NCBI GenBank assembly: GCA_018821925.1
Contig: JAHJLF010000069.1
Span: 1 to 40,851 of the forward strand
Source of the DNA: Candidatus Edwardsbacteria bacterium
GTDB lineage: Bacteria > Edwardsbacteria > AC1 > EtOH8
Reading direction: 5' to 3'
DNA length: 40,851 nt
In this document: positions 23,629 through 33,500 of the stretch, in pieces
Numbering within the stretch: position 1 is the first letter of the stretch
Layout of the letters: every line of letters starts with the position of its first letter
Position numbers and translations under genes: made by a program
The notes under the pieces: generated by a model
The model's database searches: none
What the model was told of the DNA's origin: nothing
Seen by the model: the letters and a program-made list of their open reading frames with translations, nothing else

Positions 23629-24090
23629 TTGAGCGAAAAAGCCAAAACTCTGATTCTGGGGATGGGGAACGCCATCGCCTCGGACGATGCCATCGGCCTG
23701 ATCATCGCCGAAAGGATCAAACAGGATCAAAAATTTTCGGGCATAGATGTTGAGACCATCGAAAGCGGCGGGCTGGCCATTCTGGAGATGCTGCAGGGCT
23801 ACGATACGGCCATAATAATTGACTCCATCAAGACCGGCCTGCATCGGCCCGGCGAGATACTCCGGTTCCGACCGGAGGACTTCGACTGCACCCAGCGCAG
23901 CGCCGGGGTTCATGATGTCGGTTTCTTTACCTCCCTGAAGCTGGGCCGGAAGCTTAATATGAAGATCCCGGAGCGGATAGAGATCATAGCGGTGGAGATA
24001 CTGGAGAACCGCCTGGTAAGCGAGGATATCACCCCGGAGGTAAGGGCGGCCGTCGGTCCGGTGATCGAAATGATAAAAGGCATGCTGTGA
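23629..24090 (+). CDS. Hydrogenase maturation endopeptidase
   Basis: This cytosolic protease trims the C-terminal tail of the hydrogenase large subunit after nickel insertion. The 153-residue length is typical of the HyaD/HycI/FrcD family. Predicted nickel-sensing residues are the Asp of GNAIASDDAIG, the Asp of IIIDSIKTG and the His of GVHDVGF. It starts at a TTG only 3 bases after the mvhA stop with no clear Shine-Dalgarno, so it probably depends on translational coupling. An internal ATG at 23662 would break the GMGN motif. It is the last gene of the redox cluster. Confidence 0.92.
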   Translation: MSEKAKTLILGMGNAIASDDAIGLIIAERIKQDQKFSGIDVETIESGGLAILEMLQGYDTAIIIDSIKTGLHRPGEILRFRPEDFDCTQRSAGVHDVGFFTSLKLGRKLNMKIPERIEIIAVEILENRLVSEDITPEVRAAVGPVIEMIKGML

Positions 24091-24102
24091 CAGTCCCGCA
24101 GG

Positions 24103-24140
24103 AAAGAAGAACCTCCCGGAAAGACGGGAGGTTCTTCTTT
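24103..24140 (+). terminator. Strong intrinsic terminator ending the hdr-mvh cluster
   Basis: A 16-bp perfect stem (24103-24118 with 24125-24140) has a six-base loop and ends in a T-rich right arm, 12 bases after the protease stop codon. Confidence 0.92.
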
Positions 24141-24186
24141 TACAGGCCGGCAAACTGACCTTGGGGGCAAATACAATAATTAGTGC

Positions 24187-24216
24187 TTGACTTTGCCTCC
24201 GGTTTGAAAATATACT
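24187..24216 (+). promoter_or_regulatory. Sigma70-type promoter before the AT-rich HEAT-like gene
   Basis: TTGACT (24187-24192) and TATACT (24211-24216) are 18 bases apart, placed after the strong terminator and about 130 bases before the next gene. Confidence 0.5.
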
Positions 24217-24348
24217 ATTACCATCAACCTGCCTTGATAAACCGTATCTTTTACCACATAGCAGGTTCAGCCCTACTTGATGTTCCAACCACTAACATAA
24301 GTAACAAAACACACAGCGTTACTTGATGGGCTTTGTAACCAAAGGAGA

Positions 24349-25248
24349 ATGAAAATGCAATTCATACATCTGTTGTTGATACCTACACTGATGACAGCAT
24401 CGATTCAGGATTCATTATTGAATAACTATAAGAGAGATTATGAGATACTGTATCACACTTCTATAAATGAGGTTAAAAAAATTACCACAGGTGAGCAGAT
24501 TGATTTAGATTCCACGCAAAACGCCTTTCATATTCTGTTTAAGATGCAGAGACGGAGTTGTGTTAATATGATGATGAATATATTGAAATATCCGGGTGAT
24601 GTTAGATACAAGATACCAGAGACATATCAAATCGGAGTTAGCCCGATAATTGGCATAAAAATACTGGCTGCCTTGGTACTATCAAATTGCATTGAAAAAA
24701 GAGACCCAAGTGAAATTATTTCTTTTAGAAACGGTTTAAGCAAAAGTGATTTTGATGATAAATATAATATTTCGATAAGCACACTGGATAATATAATAGC
24801 TAGTTGTAAAAATGAAAAGAAAAAGGAAAGTGCGGTAGCGATAATAAGTGCTTTAAAAAATAAGCAAGATAAAGATGAGGCAATAATTAATTTGTTGGAT
24901 AGTATCTTAATTAAACCTAAGATGGAATACGATCTTACACCTCGGTCAGATGTTTTATTGCCGTATTTAAACAATTATATAAAACCAGGTTTTAATGATG
25001 AAATAAGAATAAAAGCAATAGAAGCTATGGCTAGGTTAGATCCAGATGGGTCCGTAGAGTACATTTATAAATATCTTTGGGATAAGGATAAAATAATCAG
25101 AAGAACAGTATTGGAATGTTTAGGGTATAGCACTAACAGCACATTATTGCCAATTTTTAAATATATTAGTGAAAACGATGTTGATGGAGAAATCAGGCGT
25201 TTATCTGAAGATATGTATCGGTATAATTCCACAGGAATCAAAAGATGA
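24349..25248 (+). CDS. Hypothetical HEAT-like repeat protein, AT-rich gene
   Basis: A 299-residue protein with a short hydrophobic N terminus (MQFIHLLLIPTLMTASI) that may be a signal peptide. The last 100 or so residues resemble paired helices of HEAT repeats (DEIRIKAIEAMARLDPDGSVEYI, KIIRRTVLECLGYSTNSTLL, DVDGEIRRLSEDMYRYN). The rest is not recognised. It is preceded by AAAGGAGAATGAAA, so the ATG at 24349 or 24355 can serve. The gene and its flank to about 25500 are AT-rich (20 of 60 G+C at 24781-24840), unlike the hydrogenase genes before it. That suggests separate origin. Function unknown. Confidence 0.7.
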   Translation: MKMQFIHLLLIPTLMTASIQDSLLNNYKRDYEILYHTSINEVKKITTGEQIDLDSTQNAFHILFKMQRRSCVNMMMNILKYPGDVRYKIPETYQIGVSPIIGIKILAALVLSNCIEKRDPSEIISFRNGLSKSDFDDKYNISISTLDNIIASCKNEKKKESAVAIISALKNKQDKDEAIINLLDSILIKPKMEYDLTPRSDVLLPYLNNYIKPGFNDEIRIKAIEAMARLDPDGSVEYIYKYLWDKDKIIRRTVLECLGYSTNSTLLPIFKYISENDVDGEIRRLSEDMYRYNSTGIKR

Positions 25249-25517
25249 GGAGTTTCCTGCAGTAAGTCTGCCTGTTTAAGGAGTGACCCAAAACTTATTG
25301 TAAATGAAAATATATTAGATAATGGCGTTTGTAACATTACTGATTATGGTATTACTTCCAAACAAAGTTTTAGCAAATATATGCTAATTGCTTGTCAGGG
25401 GTAAGCAAATTGTTGGGTTCAGACAAGGAAGGGGATATTGATAAATAGCGGTTAAGTTGATATTTATACAGTTAGCTTAGTGCGCAATCTATTATTAACC
25501 GAAAAGGGAAGCATCCT

Positions 25518-26192
25518 ATGGATCTGCTTATCTCGATGATCTGGCTGGGCCTGCTGGCCGGGGTGGCCGGCATTCTAAGCTTTCCCGCCAGCCGGGAAAC
25601 CTTCGTGATCATCACCAAGGCCCACCCCCTCGTTATGGGAATGGCCAAATTCGCCCTGCTGGGGACCATGGGGGAACTGCTGGGGACCAAGGTGATCACC
25701 GGGCGCTGGCGGCTTAAGGGGATCCGTCTTCATCAGCGGATCGCTGTCTGGGCCTTTCTGGGTCTGGTCTTCACCGTCATTCTGCCGCTTTTTTCCTACG
25801 GCATAGACGGGCTGTTGGGGAACGGTCTGCTGCCCGGCAGGAACATCAGGCTGCTGGAGGCCTTCTGGAAATCCTTTTTCATGCAGCTGATCTTCGCCTT
25901 CCCCTTCATGGTCTTCCACCGGATAACCGATACCCTGATAGAGAAAAATAAGCTATTTGCCAGGTGGCCGCTGATCGAGACAGTTGTGAACATCGACTGG
26001 AAAAATATGTTTACCGTGGTGGGCTGGTCCATCATCTGGTTCTGGCTGCCGGTGCAGACCATCAATTACCTTCTGCCTCCGGAATTCCGAGTGGTGGTGG
26101 CCGCCCTGCTGGCGGTGGCGCTGGGCTTTATTCTGGGCCTGGCAAAAAGACTCTCGGTCAAGAATACGATAGGAAATGCCGTTGGGTCTTGA
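25518..26192 (+). CDS. Integral membrane protein, possibly Mpv17/PMP22-like
   Basis: A 224-residue protein with about five hydrophobic segments (ISMIWLGLLAGVAGILSF, AVWAFLGLVFTVILPLF, FFMQLIFAFPFMVF, MFTVVGWSIIWFWLPVQTI, VVVAALLAVALGFILGLA). The order of features faintly resembles the Mpv17/PMP22 family: HPLVMGMAKFALLGTMGEL near the N terminus and GWSIIWFWLPVQTINYLLP near the C terminus. The assignment is tentative. AAAAGGGA lies upstream of the ATG. Its stop falls 58 bases before the aldehyde dehydrogenase start, so the two may be co-transcribed. Confidence 0.75.
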   Translation: MDLLISMIWLGLLAGVAGILSFPASRETFVIITKAHPLVMGMAKFALLGTMGELLGTKVITGRWRLKGIRLHQRIAVWAFLGLVFTVILPLFSYGIDGLLGNGLLPGRNIRLLEAFWKSFFMQLIFAFPFMVFHRITDTLIEKNKLFARWPLIETVVNIDWKNMFTVVGWSIIWFWLPVQTINYLLPPEFRVVVAALLAVALGFILGLAKRLSVKNTIGNAVGS

Positions 26193-26250
26193 AAGCAGAG
26201 GCAATCAAACGGTTGTAGAAAACAGCCCATCGCAAATAAAGAGGTTTTTA

Positions 26251-27684
26251 ATGAAAGATAGTTACAAGCTGATAATCGGGGGCCGGGAGGCTGAATCGTC
26301 AAAGACCCAAAAGGTATTTGATAAATACACCAATGAAGCGATAGCGGAAATATTCGTTGCCGGGCCAACCGAAACCGACCGGGCCTTGTCCTGCGCCGCC
26401 GATGCCCGAAGGGTCATGGCCGACCTGCCGGTTCATCGCCGGGCGGAGATCATCAGAAAGGTCGCCGGCATACTGGAGGAAAAAAAAGAGGAGCTGGCAA
26501 TCATGATCTCCCGGGAGGCCGGCAAGCCTCTAAGATACTCCCGGGCCGAGGTGGAGCGGTGCATCGAGAATATCGAATACATATCCGAGGAGGCCAAGAG
26601 GATACACGGTGAAACCATGCCCATCGACGCCGGAAAGTCGGGCGAAGGGCGGGTGGGTCATTACGAGAGGCACCCCATCGGCGTGGTGGCGGCCGTCACC
26701 CCCTTCAATTTTCCCCTGAACCTGGCGGCCCACAAGGTGGCTCCGGCCATCGCCGCCGGCTGCCCGGTGATCCTCAAACCGGCCACAGCCACGCCGCTGT
26801 CGGGCATAGAGCTTATCAAGGCTTTTCTCGAGGCCGGCCTGCCCCAGGAGGCCATCAGCGTTCTGCCTGGGCCGGGAAGCGAAGTCGGCGAGATGCTGAT
26901 CAGGGACGACCGGGTATCCAAGATAAGCTTCACCGGAAGCCGGGAGGTGGGTGAACATATCATCAGGAACGCCGGGTTGAAGCGGGTCACTCTCGAGCTG
27001 GGATCCAACAGCGCGGTAGTGATAGATGAGGATGTCGAGGACATGGACTACGCCGTAAAACGTTGTGTTTTGGGGGCGTTCTACAATCAGGGCCAGGTCT
27101 GCATCTCTGTGCAGAGGATATATGTGCATCAAAGCCGGTATGCGGAATTCATGGATAAATTCGCCGCGGGAACCCAAAGGCTTAAAATAGGCAATCCCCT
27201 GGATCAGGATACCGATATCGGCCCAATGATAGCGGCATCGGAGGCCGACCGGGTTCAGGACTGGGTGAAGGAGGCCGTGACCCAGGGGGCCCAGGTCGTC
27301 TGCGGAGGGAACAGGGAGGAAAATATATATCATCCCACCATCCTCATCAATACCAAACCGGAGATGAAAGTGGTCAAGGAGGAAATATTCGGCCCGGTGG
27401 CGGTGGTGGAAAAAGTCTCCAGTTTTGAAGAGGGCATTACCAAATGCGATCAGAGCCAGTACGGCCTACAGGCCGGCATATTTACCTCCAATATCAGCCG
27501 GGCATTGACGGCCATTAAAAGGATCAATGTGGGAGGCATACTTATCAACGATTTCCCATCCTACCGGATCGACCACATGCCCTATGGGGGCAATAAAAAC
27601 AGCGGAATGGGCAGGGAGGGGGCAAAATTTGCCATCGAGGAGATGACCACCCTGAGAATGGTTATCTTCAACATGAATAAATAA
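26251..27684 (+). CDS. NAD(P)-dependent aldehyde dehydrogenase
   Basis: This cytosolic enzyme of the ALDH superfamily oxidises an aldehyde to its acid or acyl derivative. The 478-residue protein has the catalytic Cys284 in QGQVCISVQR, the general-base Glu249 in TLELGSNSAVV, the cofactor-binding VTPFNFPLNLAAHKVAPAI and SFTGSREVGEHI, and the C-terminal FGPVAVV. The GQVCISVQR form is seen in the lactaldehyde / non-phosphorylating glyceraldehyde-3-phosphate dehydrogenase branch, but the substrate is not certain. The ATG at 26251 follows GAGG at 26241-26244; an open frame continues upstream to 26176 but overlaps the preceding gene. Confidence 0.93.
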   Translation: MKDSYKLIIGGREAESSKTQKVFDKYTNEAIAEIFVAGPTETDRALSCAADARRVMADLPVHRRAEIIRKVAGILEEKKEELAIMISREAGKPLRYSRAEVERCIENIEYISEEAKRIHGETMPIDAGKSGEGRVGHYERHPIGVVAAVTPFNFPLNLAAHKVAPAIAAGCPVILKPATATPLSGIELIKAFLEAGLPQEAISVLPGPGSEVGEMLIRDDRVSKISFTGSREVGEHIIRNAGLKRVTLELGSNSAVVIDEDVEDMDYAVKRCVLGAFYNQGQVCISVQRIYVHQSRYAEFMDKFAAGTQRLKIGNPLDQDTDIGPMIAASEADRVQDWVKEAVTQGAQVVCGGNREENIYHPTILINTKPEMKVVKEEIFGPVAVVEKVSSFEEGITKCDQSQYGLQAGIFTSNISRALTAIKRINVGGILINDFPSYRIDHMPYGGNKNSGMGREGAKFAIEEMTTLRMVIFNMNK

Positions 27685-27686
27685 GA

Positions 27687-27704
27687 GCCGCAAATTTCTG
27701 CGGC
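27687..27704 (+). terminator. Short hairpin after the aldehyde dehydrogenase gene
   Basis: GCCGCA and TGCGGC pair around AATTTC, three bases after the stop. No T-run follows, so termination is uncertain. Confidence 0.3.
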
Positions 27705-27749
27705 CGACATAATTTAACCCTGTAAAAATAGAGTGAGAAGAAAGCGATA

Positions 27750-29723
27750 ATGTTACTGAAGCCACCATTATTAAAAACCAAACTGGTATTGAGCTTTTCC
27801 AGCATCATAGTGGTGGGGGTCTCCCTGTCGGCCTTGGTGGGCATCATACTTATCGGCAATACCGTTATCGGACAGGCTCAGGATAAAGTAAGGCTGGACC
27901 TTAATACTGCCCGGGAGATCTACCAGCAGGAAGGGAAAATGGTAAATAACACCATGTACCTGTTGGCCCAAAGATACGATCTATTAGACGCGGTAAAGCA
28001 AGAAAACAGAAGATATCTTTTAAGGGAGCTTCGGAAAATTAAGGAAAAGGAACAATTGGATATACTATCCGTTACTGATTTAAAAAGCCGGGTAATAATG
28101 CGGGGACGAAATCCAGTTGCTTTTGGCGACAAACCTTATAATGAACTGATCGACTGGGTTCTTCGTAACAAGCTGCCAGCAACCTCTACGGAAAGCATTC
28201 CGGCCGATGAACTGGTTAAAGAGGGCGGGGATTTAGCCCAGAGCGCCAGGGTCAATATGATCCCCACCCCTAAGGCGCGGACGATAAAAGACACTGTAGA
28301 AACATCCGGTTTAATGATCATGGCTGCCTCCCCCCTGTTTGATAAAAACGGGCAGTTTATTGGAATTCTATATGGCGGAAAATTGATAAACAACAGTTAT
28401 GAAATTGTTGATAAGGTTAAGGATATCGTTTACAAAGGAGAAAAATATAAAGGGAAGGATATTGGGACAACCACTATTTTTCTGAACGATCTCAGGATAT
28501 CAACCAATGTTCACGGAGTAACCGGAACCAGGGCGGTGGGAACCAGAGTTTCTCAAGAAGTATATGATCAGGTGATGACCAGGGGGCTCTCTTGGATAGG
28601 CAGGGCTTTCGTGGTCAACGACTGGTACCGGACGGCCTATGAACCGATTCAAAACATCAACGGAAAAATTGTGGGCATTCTTTATGTAGGTATGCTTGAA
28701 GCGCCATATATAGATTTGAGAAATAGAACCCTGGGCCTTTTCCTGGCCATTGCCGGCCTGACGGTGATCCTACTGTGGTTCTCGGCCAACTACCTGGCCG
28801 GCCGGATCGTCGGGCCGATCAAGGACCTGGTCTTGGCCAACAGCCAGGTGGCAGGGGGCGATCTTTCGGTCAGGGTTCAAATATCATCCCAGGATGAAAT
28901 AGGCCAGTTGTCGGAATCCTTCAACAAAATGACCGCCGAGCTGCAGCGGACCACCGGGGAATACCGAGCGTTGACCCTGACCCTGGAACAAAAGGTGCGT
29001 GAAAAAACAGAAGAACTGCAGGCCGCCCAGGCCCAGCTGATCCAGACCGAAAAGCTGTCTTCTTTGGGCAAAATGGCAGCCGGGGTGGCTCACGAGATAA
29101 ACAATCCCCTGACCTCGATCCTGATAAACAGCCATTTGATGTTGGAAAAGATAAAGGGGCGCTCCAAGACCAAGGAAAGTCTCCAGCTGATAATCGACGA
29201 GACATCCCGCTGCAGCTCCATCGTCAAAAGGCTGCTGGAATTCTCCCGGCAGAGTCCGCCGGAAAAAAAGCCGGAGGATATCAACAGCCTGATCGTGATG
29301 TTGCTAAAGCTTTTCAAGAACCAGCTGCTGTTCAACCGGATCGATCTGAAGACAAGCCTGGATAAGCGGCTGCCCCAGGTGGTGGTTGACGCCAATAAAA
29401 TAAAACAGGTCTTTACCAATATCTTAGTCAATGCCATCGACGCCATGCCCCAGGGCGGAACCTTCAAGGTGGGCACCGGGGTCTCCAGTGATCTGCGCTT
29501 TGCCGAAATATTTTTCCAGGACAACGGAATCGGGATCCCCAAGGATGTCGTCAACAAGGTGTTCGATCCGTTCTTCACTACCAAGGGCATTAAGGGCACC
29601 GGTCTGGGGCTGGCCATCAGCTATGGCATCATCCAGCAGCACAACGGAGCCATTGATATCATCAACCAAAAAACCAAGGGAGTCAGGGTGCTGGTAAGGC
29701 TGCCGATAAGTGATAATCAGTAA
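27750..29723 (+). CDS. Membrane sensor histidine kinase with extracytoplasmic Cache-like domain
   Basis: A 657-residue inner-membrane sensor that should phosphorylate the response regulator encoded 15 bases downstream. It has a first membrane helix (about residues 12-32), a large extracytoplasmic region of about 290 residues with Cache-like features, and a second membrane helix near 327-350 (LFLAIAGLTVILLWFSANY). HAMP follows to about 400 (DLSVRVQISSQDEIGQLSESF), then a coiled coil to about 435. The kinase core has phospho-acceptor His448 in AHEINNPLTSIL, an N box NILVNAIDAMP, DNGIGIPKD and GTGLGLAISYGI. The ligand is unknown; related Cache domains bind small organic acids or amines. Confidence 0.92.
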   Translation: MLLKPPLLKTKLVLSFSSIIVVGVSLSALVGIILIGNTVIGQAQDKVRLDLNTAREIYQQEGKMVNNTMYLLAQRYDLLDAVKQENRRYLLRELRKIKEKEQLDILSVTDLKSRVIMRGRNPVAFGDKPYNELIDWVLRNKLPATSTESIPADELVKEGGDLAQSARVNMIPTPKARTIKDTVETSGLMIMAASPLFDKNGQFIGILYGGKLINNSYEIVDKVKDIVYKGEKYKGKDIGTTTIFLNDLRISTNVHGVTGTRAVGTRVSQEVYDQVMTRGLSWIGRAFVVNDWYRTAYEPIQNINGKIVGILYVGMLEAPYIDLRNRTLGLFLAIAGLTVILLWFSANYLAGRIVGPIKDLVLANSQVAGGDLSVRVQISSQDEIGQLSESFNKMTAELQRTTGEYRALTLTLEQKVREKTEELQAAQAQLIQTEKLSSLGKMAAGVAHEINNPLTSILINSHLMLEKIKGRSKTKESLQLIIDETSRCSSIVKRLLEFSRQSPPEKKPEDINSLIVMLLKLFKNQLLFNRIDLKTSLDKRLPQVVVDANKIKQVFTNILVNAIDAMPQGGTFKVGTGVSSDLRFAEIFFQDNGIGIPKDVVNKVFDPFFTTKGIKGTGLGLAISYGIIQQHNGAIDIINQKTKGVRVLVRLPISDNQ

Positions 29724-29738
29724 ATAGGGGATTGAACG

Positions 29739-30512
29739 ATGGCTGGAAAATTAAAAATACTAGTGGTGGACGACGAGCTGCCGGTCTGTAAAAGCATCGC
29801 CAGCGTACTGGAAAACAGAAACAGCTTGGTGGAGACCGCTTTGAGCGGCGAGGAAGCCCTGAAAAAGGACCTGAAGCAACGCTATGATCTGATAATAACC
29901 GATCTGATGATGCCCGGAATCAGCGGCCTGGAGGTGTTGGCGACAATAAAAAAGAGGCGAGCCCGGGCCGCTGTCATAATGATCACCGGATTCCCGTCGA
30001 TAAAAACAGCCGTGGAGTCAATAAAATCAGGGGCTTTCGACTATCTTCCCAAGCCCTTCACCCCCCAGGACCTGCGCAATATAGTCCAGAGGGTAAGGGC
30101 GAGCCGAAAAACAGACCGAACCGCCGAAACCGCCCCGAAGATGAAAACGCATCAGCCGCAGTTGTACTGCATTCCGGATAATTCTTGGGTCCAGGTCGGC
30201 CGGGACGGTCTGGTAACGGTGGGCATTCATCATAAGTTTTTGAAAGGCCTGGGGCCGGCCTCCGCCATCGAGCTTCCTGAGGTGGGTGATAAAATAATCC
30301 AGGGGGAAGCCTATGCTGCTATCCGCGACACTAAAAAGCATTCTCACCGCCTGTGGATGCCGGTATCGGGACAGATCGCCTCGGTAAACAAGGAGATAAA
30401 AAACGACATGTCCTTATTGGAACGTGAGCCTTACGGACGGGGATGGCTGGTAAAAGTGAGCCCGACCCAGCTGGAAGACGATCTGAACAGCCTGTTGGTC
30501 CTGAATTCGTGA
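29739..30512 (+). CDS. Response regulator receiver fused to GcvH/lipoyl-like domain
   Basis: The 257-residue protein has an N-terminal receiver domain (residues 1-120): acidic pocket VVDDE, phospho-acceptor Asp55 in IITDLMMPG, Thr in MITGF and Lys105 in YLPKPF. A linker leads to a C-terminal domain (about 148-245) with the layout of glycine-cleavage H protein: GLVTVGIHHKFLKGLGP, ELPEVGDKIIQGE, MPVSGQIASVN and PYGRGWLVKV. Lys200 sits 8 residues before the conserved Pro of PVSG, the position of the lipoylated lysine in GcvH. There is no DNA-binding domain. The output may therefore be a protein interaction or lipoyl-dependent contact; lipoylation is inferred only. Confidence 0.88.
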   Translation: MAGKLKILVVDDELPVCKSIASVLENRNSLVETALSGEEALKKDLKQRYDLIITDLMMPGISGLEVLATIKKRRARAAVIMITGFPSIKTAVESIKSGAFDYLPKPFTPQDLRNIVQRVRASRKTDRTAETAPKMKTHQPQLYCIPDNSWVQVGRDGLVTVGIHHKFLKGLGPASAIELPEVGDKIIQGEAYAAIRDTKKHSHRLWMPVSGQIASVNKEIKNDMSLLEREPYGRGWLVKVSPTQLEDDLNSLLVLNS

Positions 30513-33500
30513 AGCAGTCTAAAATGCCGACACCCCGCATAAAAAATATTGTGAGCGCTTTCAACCAGCGCCTGGCCGAATACATACCGAGCCGGATGTC
30601 GTTCCTGGACGAGCAGGGACGATGGCAGAAAGACCCCGGGGAGGTATGGGAAAAGGCCTCCGCCGAACTGTGGTACCGGCTATGGGAGCAGGCCACCGCC
30701 TCCGGGCGGCCGGCAGATTTTGAAAACCTGGTAACAATCCTGGCTTCAAGAGAGGCCGATTGGAGAAGCATAAAAAAAACATTCGGTCAGGGCCCAGCAG
30801 CCTCCAGCCCTGAGGCAGTCCTGATAACCTTCCTGAACGCCTTATGCCGGTTGATAGAATTCTCCTGTTATAAAAATAATGCCAGCCGGCCGGTGGCCGA
30901 ATGGGACCAGCAGGGCAGAAGGTTGTCAGAAGAATACGCCTTAAAAACACAGGAGGCTTACAATCGATGGGGGGTGGCAGGCCAGGAAGATTCTCGGGCC
31001 AATGCCCTTGATCGGCTGGCCGATGAGCTGCTGCAGGGTTCCGAGATGTTCGTTAAAATATCCCGGCTGATTGCCGAGGAGGACCGGTTGAACCGGAAGA
31101 TCAAAGGACTGCTGACCGGGCCATCCGATCCAAAGCTCAGGAGCGAGGCGTACGAACTGATCCTGGAACAGCTCGACGGTTCCGTGGCTTGGCCGGTTGA
31201 CCGGCTGCAGCACATGGTAAGGCCCTGCTTGGGGCTGCTGGGCAATCCCGACATTCCAATATCCAGCGGCATTCAGTACGAGGCTACCTGCATCTTGGGA
31301 AAGGTTCGGGACAGGCGGTGCGCTGAAGCCATAGTAGATCAATTGAAACTGGTGGACGGAAAGCATGATAACCTCAGCTCCGGCTTGCTTTACGTTTTAG
31401 GTCGGCTTGAGGAGCCCAAGGCCGCGGGGTCTTTTATCGAAAAATTAAAGGCTGGATCGCCCGGGCTGGAAATACGAGAGGCAATATGGGCATTGGGGAA
31501 ACTTGAAGAAACACCGGCTCCGGCAATACCTTTTCTTGTTGCGCAAGCTGATAACAGGGACAGGGATGTAAAGGCAGTTTTGGCCTGGGCCTTGGGGAGA
31601 ATAGGCCGAGCCCGGTTAAGGGAAGCCGGGGCTGTCGAACCAGAGGTTGTTGCGGCGTTGTTGAAACTGCTTAAGGACGATCATCTGCGGGTATCGGAAG
31701 AGGCTTTATTGGGTTTGAAAAACCTTGGATTACCGGAGCTGTTTAACCGTCTGCATATGCACAACACCGCCGGAAAAGATCTATTGTCGCTTCAACCAAG
31801 CCGTCAGGGATTGTATGAACTTTCGGAGACTTTGTGGTACTTGATGGAAAAACAATCACCGATTGTAATGGCTGTCACTGGAGATTCAGGGACCGGCAAG
31901 ACCTATTTCTGCCAGTGTCTGACCAACGGATTTGGCCGATGGGCACCAAAGGACATTCTGTATTTAGCCCGGGATAACGCGGACCACAATGATATCTTCA
32001 ACCGGATGCTGGGTTTGAAATTTCTAAAGAAACGCGTCCTGCCGCAATTCTATCAGAACTATCCCCTGTCGGAGGAGGACGACCGCCCGGAGGAATATTT
32101 TGAGCAATTTATGAAGGAGAATCGGGATAAAAAATTGATTATCCTGGACGGCTGGAGGGACGATGCCTATTTTCACCATTTGGTCAACTTGTTTAATGAG
32201 TATGAACATTTAGACGTACTTTTAAAATTTCGGGCCGCATACTCCACCCGTCGGATAAACCTTGAGGAGCGGGAAGGGTTGTTGGATAACGTAACCACCT
32301 GCCTGTCATATGTGGAAGAACAGAATCTCCGGGAGACCAGGTTGCATCGCGACGGCAGAGTGCTGATATATCAACTGGAAAACTCCCTTCCCGCCCGGCC
32401 GGACCGGGAAGAAATTCAGGGGCTGTTTCAGCAAAGGAAGATCGAAAGCTGGGGACGTTTCATCCGGGTTGGCAGGTTTGGCCAGGCAACCGGAAAGATG
32501 CAGAGCATTCATAAAAATAGTGGCTGTCAAAAAGAAAAGATAGAAATCATAAAGGAAAGTTCAGCCGTTGGAGAAAAGCTGGCAATAGACCCCTGTGAAA
32601 AACCATATATCCGGAGAACGAGCGTTAATTCAAAATCCACCCGGTATTTACTGGAAACCATAGAAACAGAGGGTATTTCACTAAATTGCATTGCTCTGAT
32701 GGGCCCCGGTCAGGTGGCTTTCGGGGGAAAGGACGGTCAAGTGGGGGTCTTCTCCGGACCCAGCAATCATCTGAAATATCACACCGTCCCCGGCGGAGAT
32801 ATCAGGCAAATTGCTATACTGGGAGACGAAATATGGTCCCTTGACGGTGCTGGCCGATTGGCCGTCACTTCCTTAAAGCAAGGATATTATAGCAACTGGG
32901 GAAAGAACCAACCACTGGTAACGGCCATTGCCTCAAACCGCGATCAGCTGATTGCCACCGGGCATTCGGACGGGAGCATTCGCCTGTGGAACCAAGGAGA
33001 GGGACTGGTCGGCTCGGCAAAGCTATCCCGGAAAAACATTGCGGCAATTGCAATGGGGCCCGGGAACAGGGTGTTTTCCCTTGATGGTGGTGGTAAATTG
33101 ACCGTCTGGGAAACGGGAAAAGGTTTAGCCTTATCATATAACACCGGCCTGGCCGGCGGGGCAAACCTTTGCCGATATCCGGGAGGAATGATAGCCATCG
33201 GCCGGACCGGCAAAGGCTCCAAGGGTATCACTGAGATTGGGATTATCGATTGCCTGACGGGCCAGATGGAAACCCTGGCTTCCGATATAGAGGGCGAGGT
33301 AGCCAGTATCAGCGCGTATTTCGATGGCCGCCTGTTGGTGGGCTTAAAAGGGCGGCCCGGCAATAAAAATGCCGGCACCTTAATGATAATAAAGCCCGGT
33401 AAAAACGCCCCGGGTTATTGGCTGTTGCCGGGGCATAAAATCGAAAGCCGGAGCTGCCTGAGCATGGGGCCTCAAATTCTCACCTGCGGCAGCGACACTG

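Noticed and set aside
26176-26250. N-terminal extension of the aldehyde dehydrogenase.
   Set aside because: It overlaps the preceding membrane-protein gene, while the ATG at 26251 has a GAGG site and gives the usual length.
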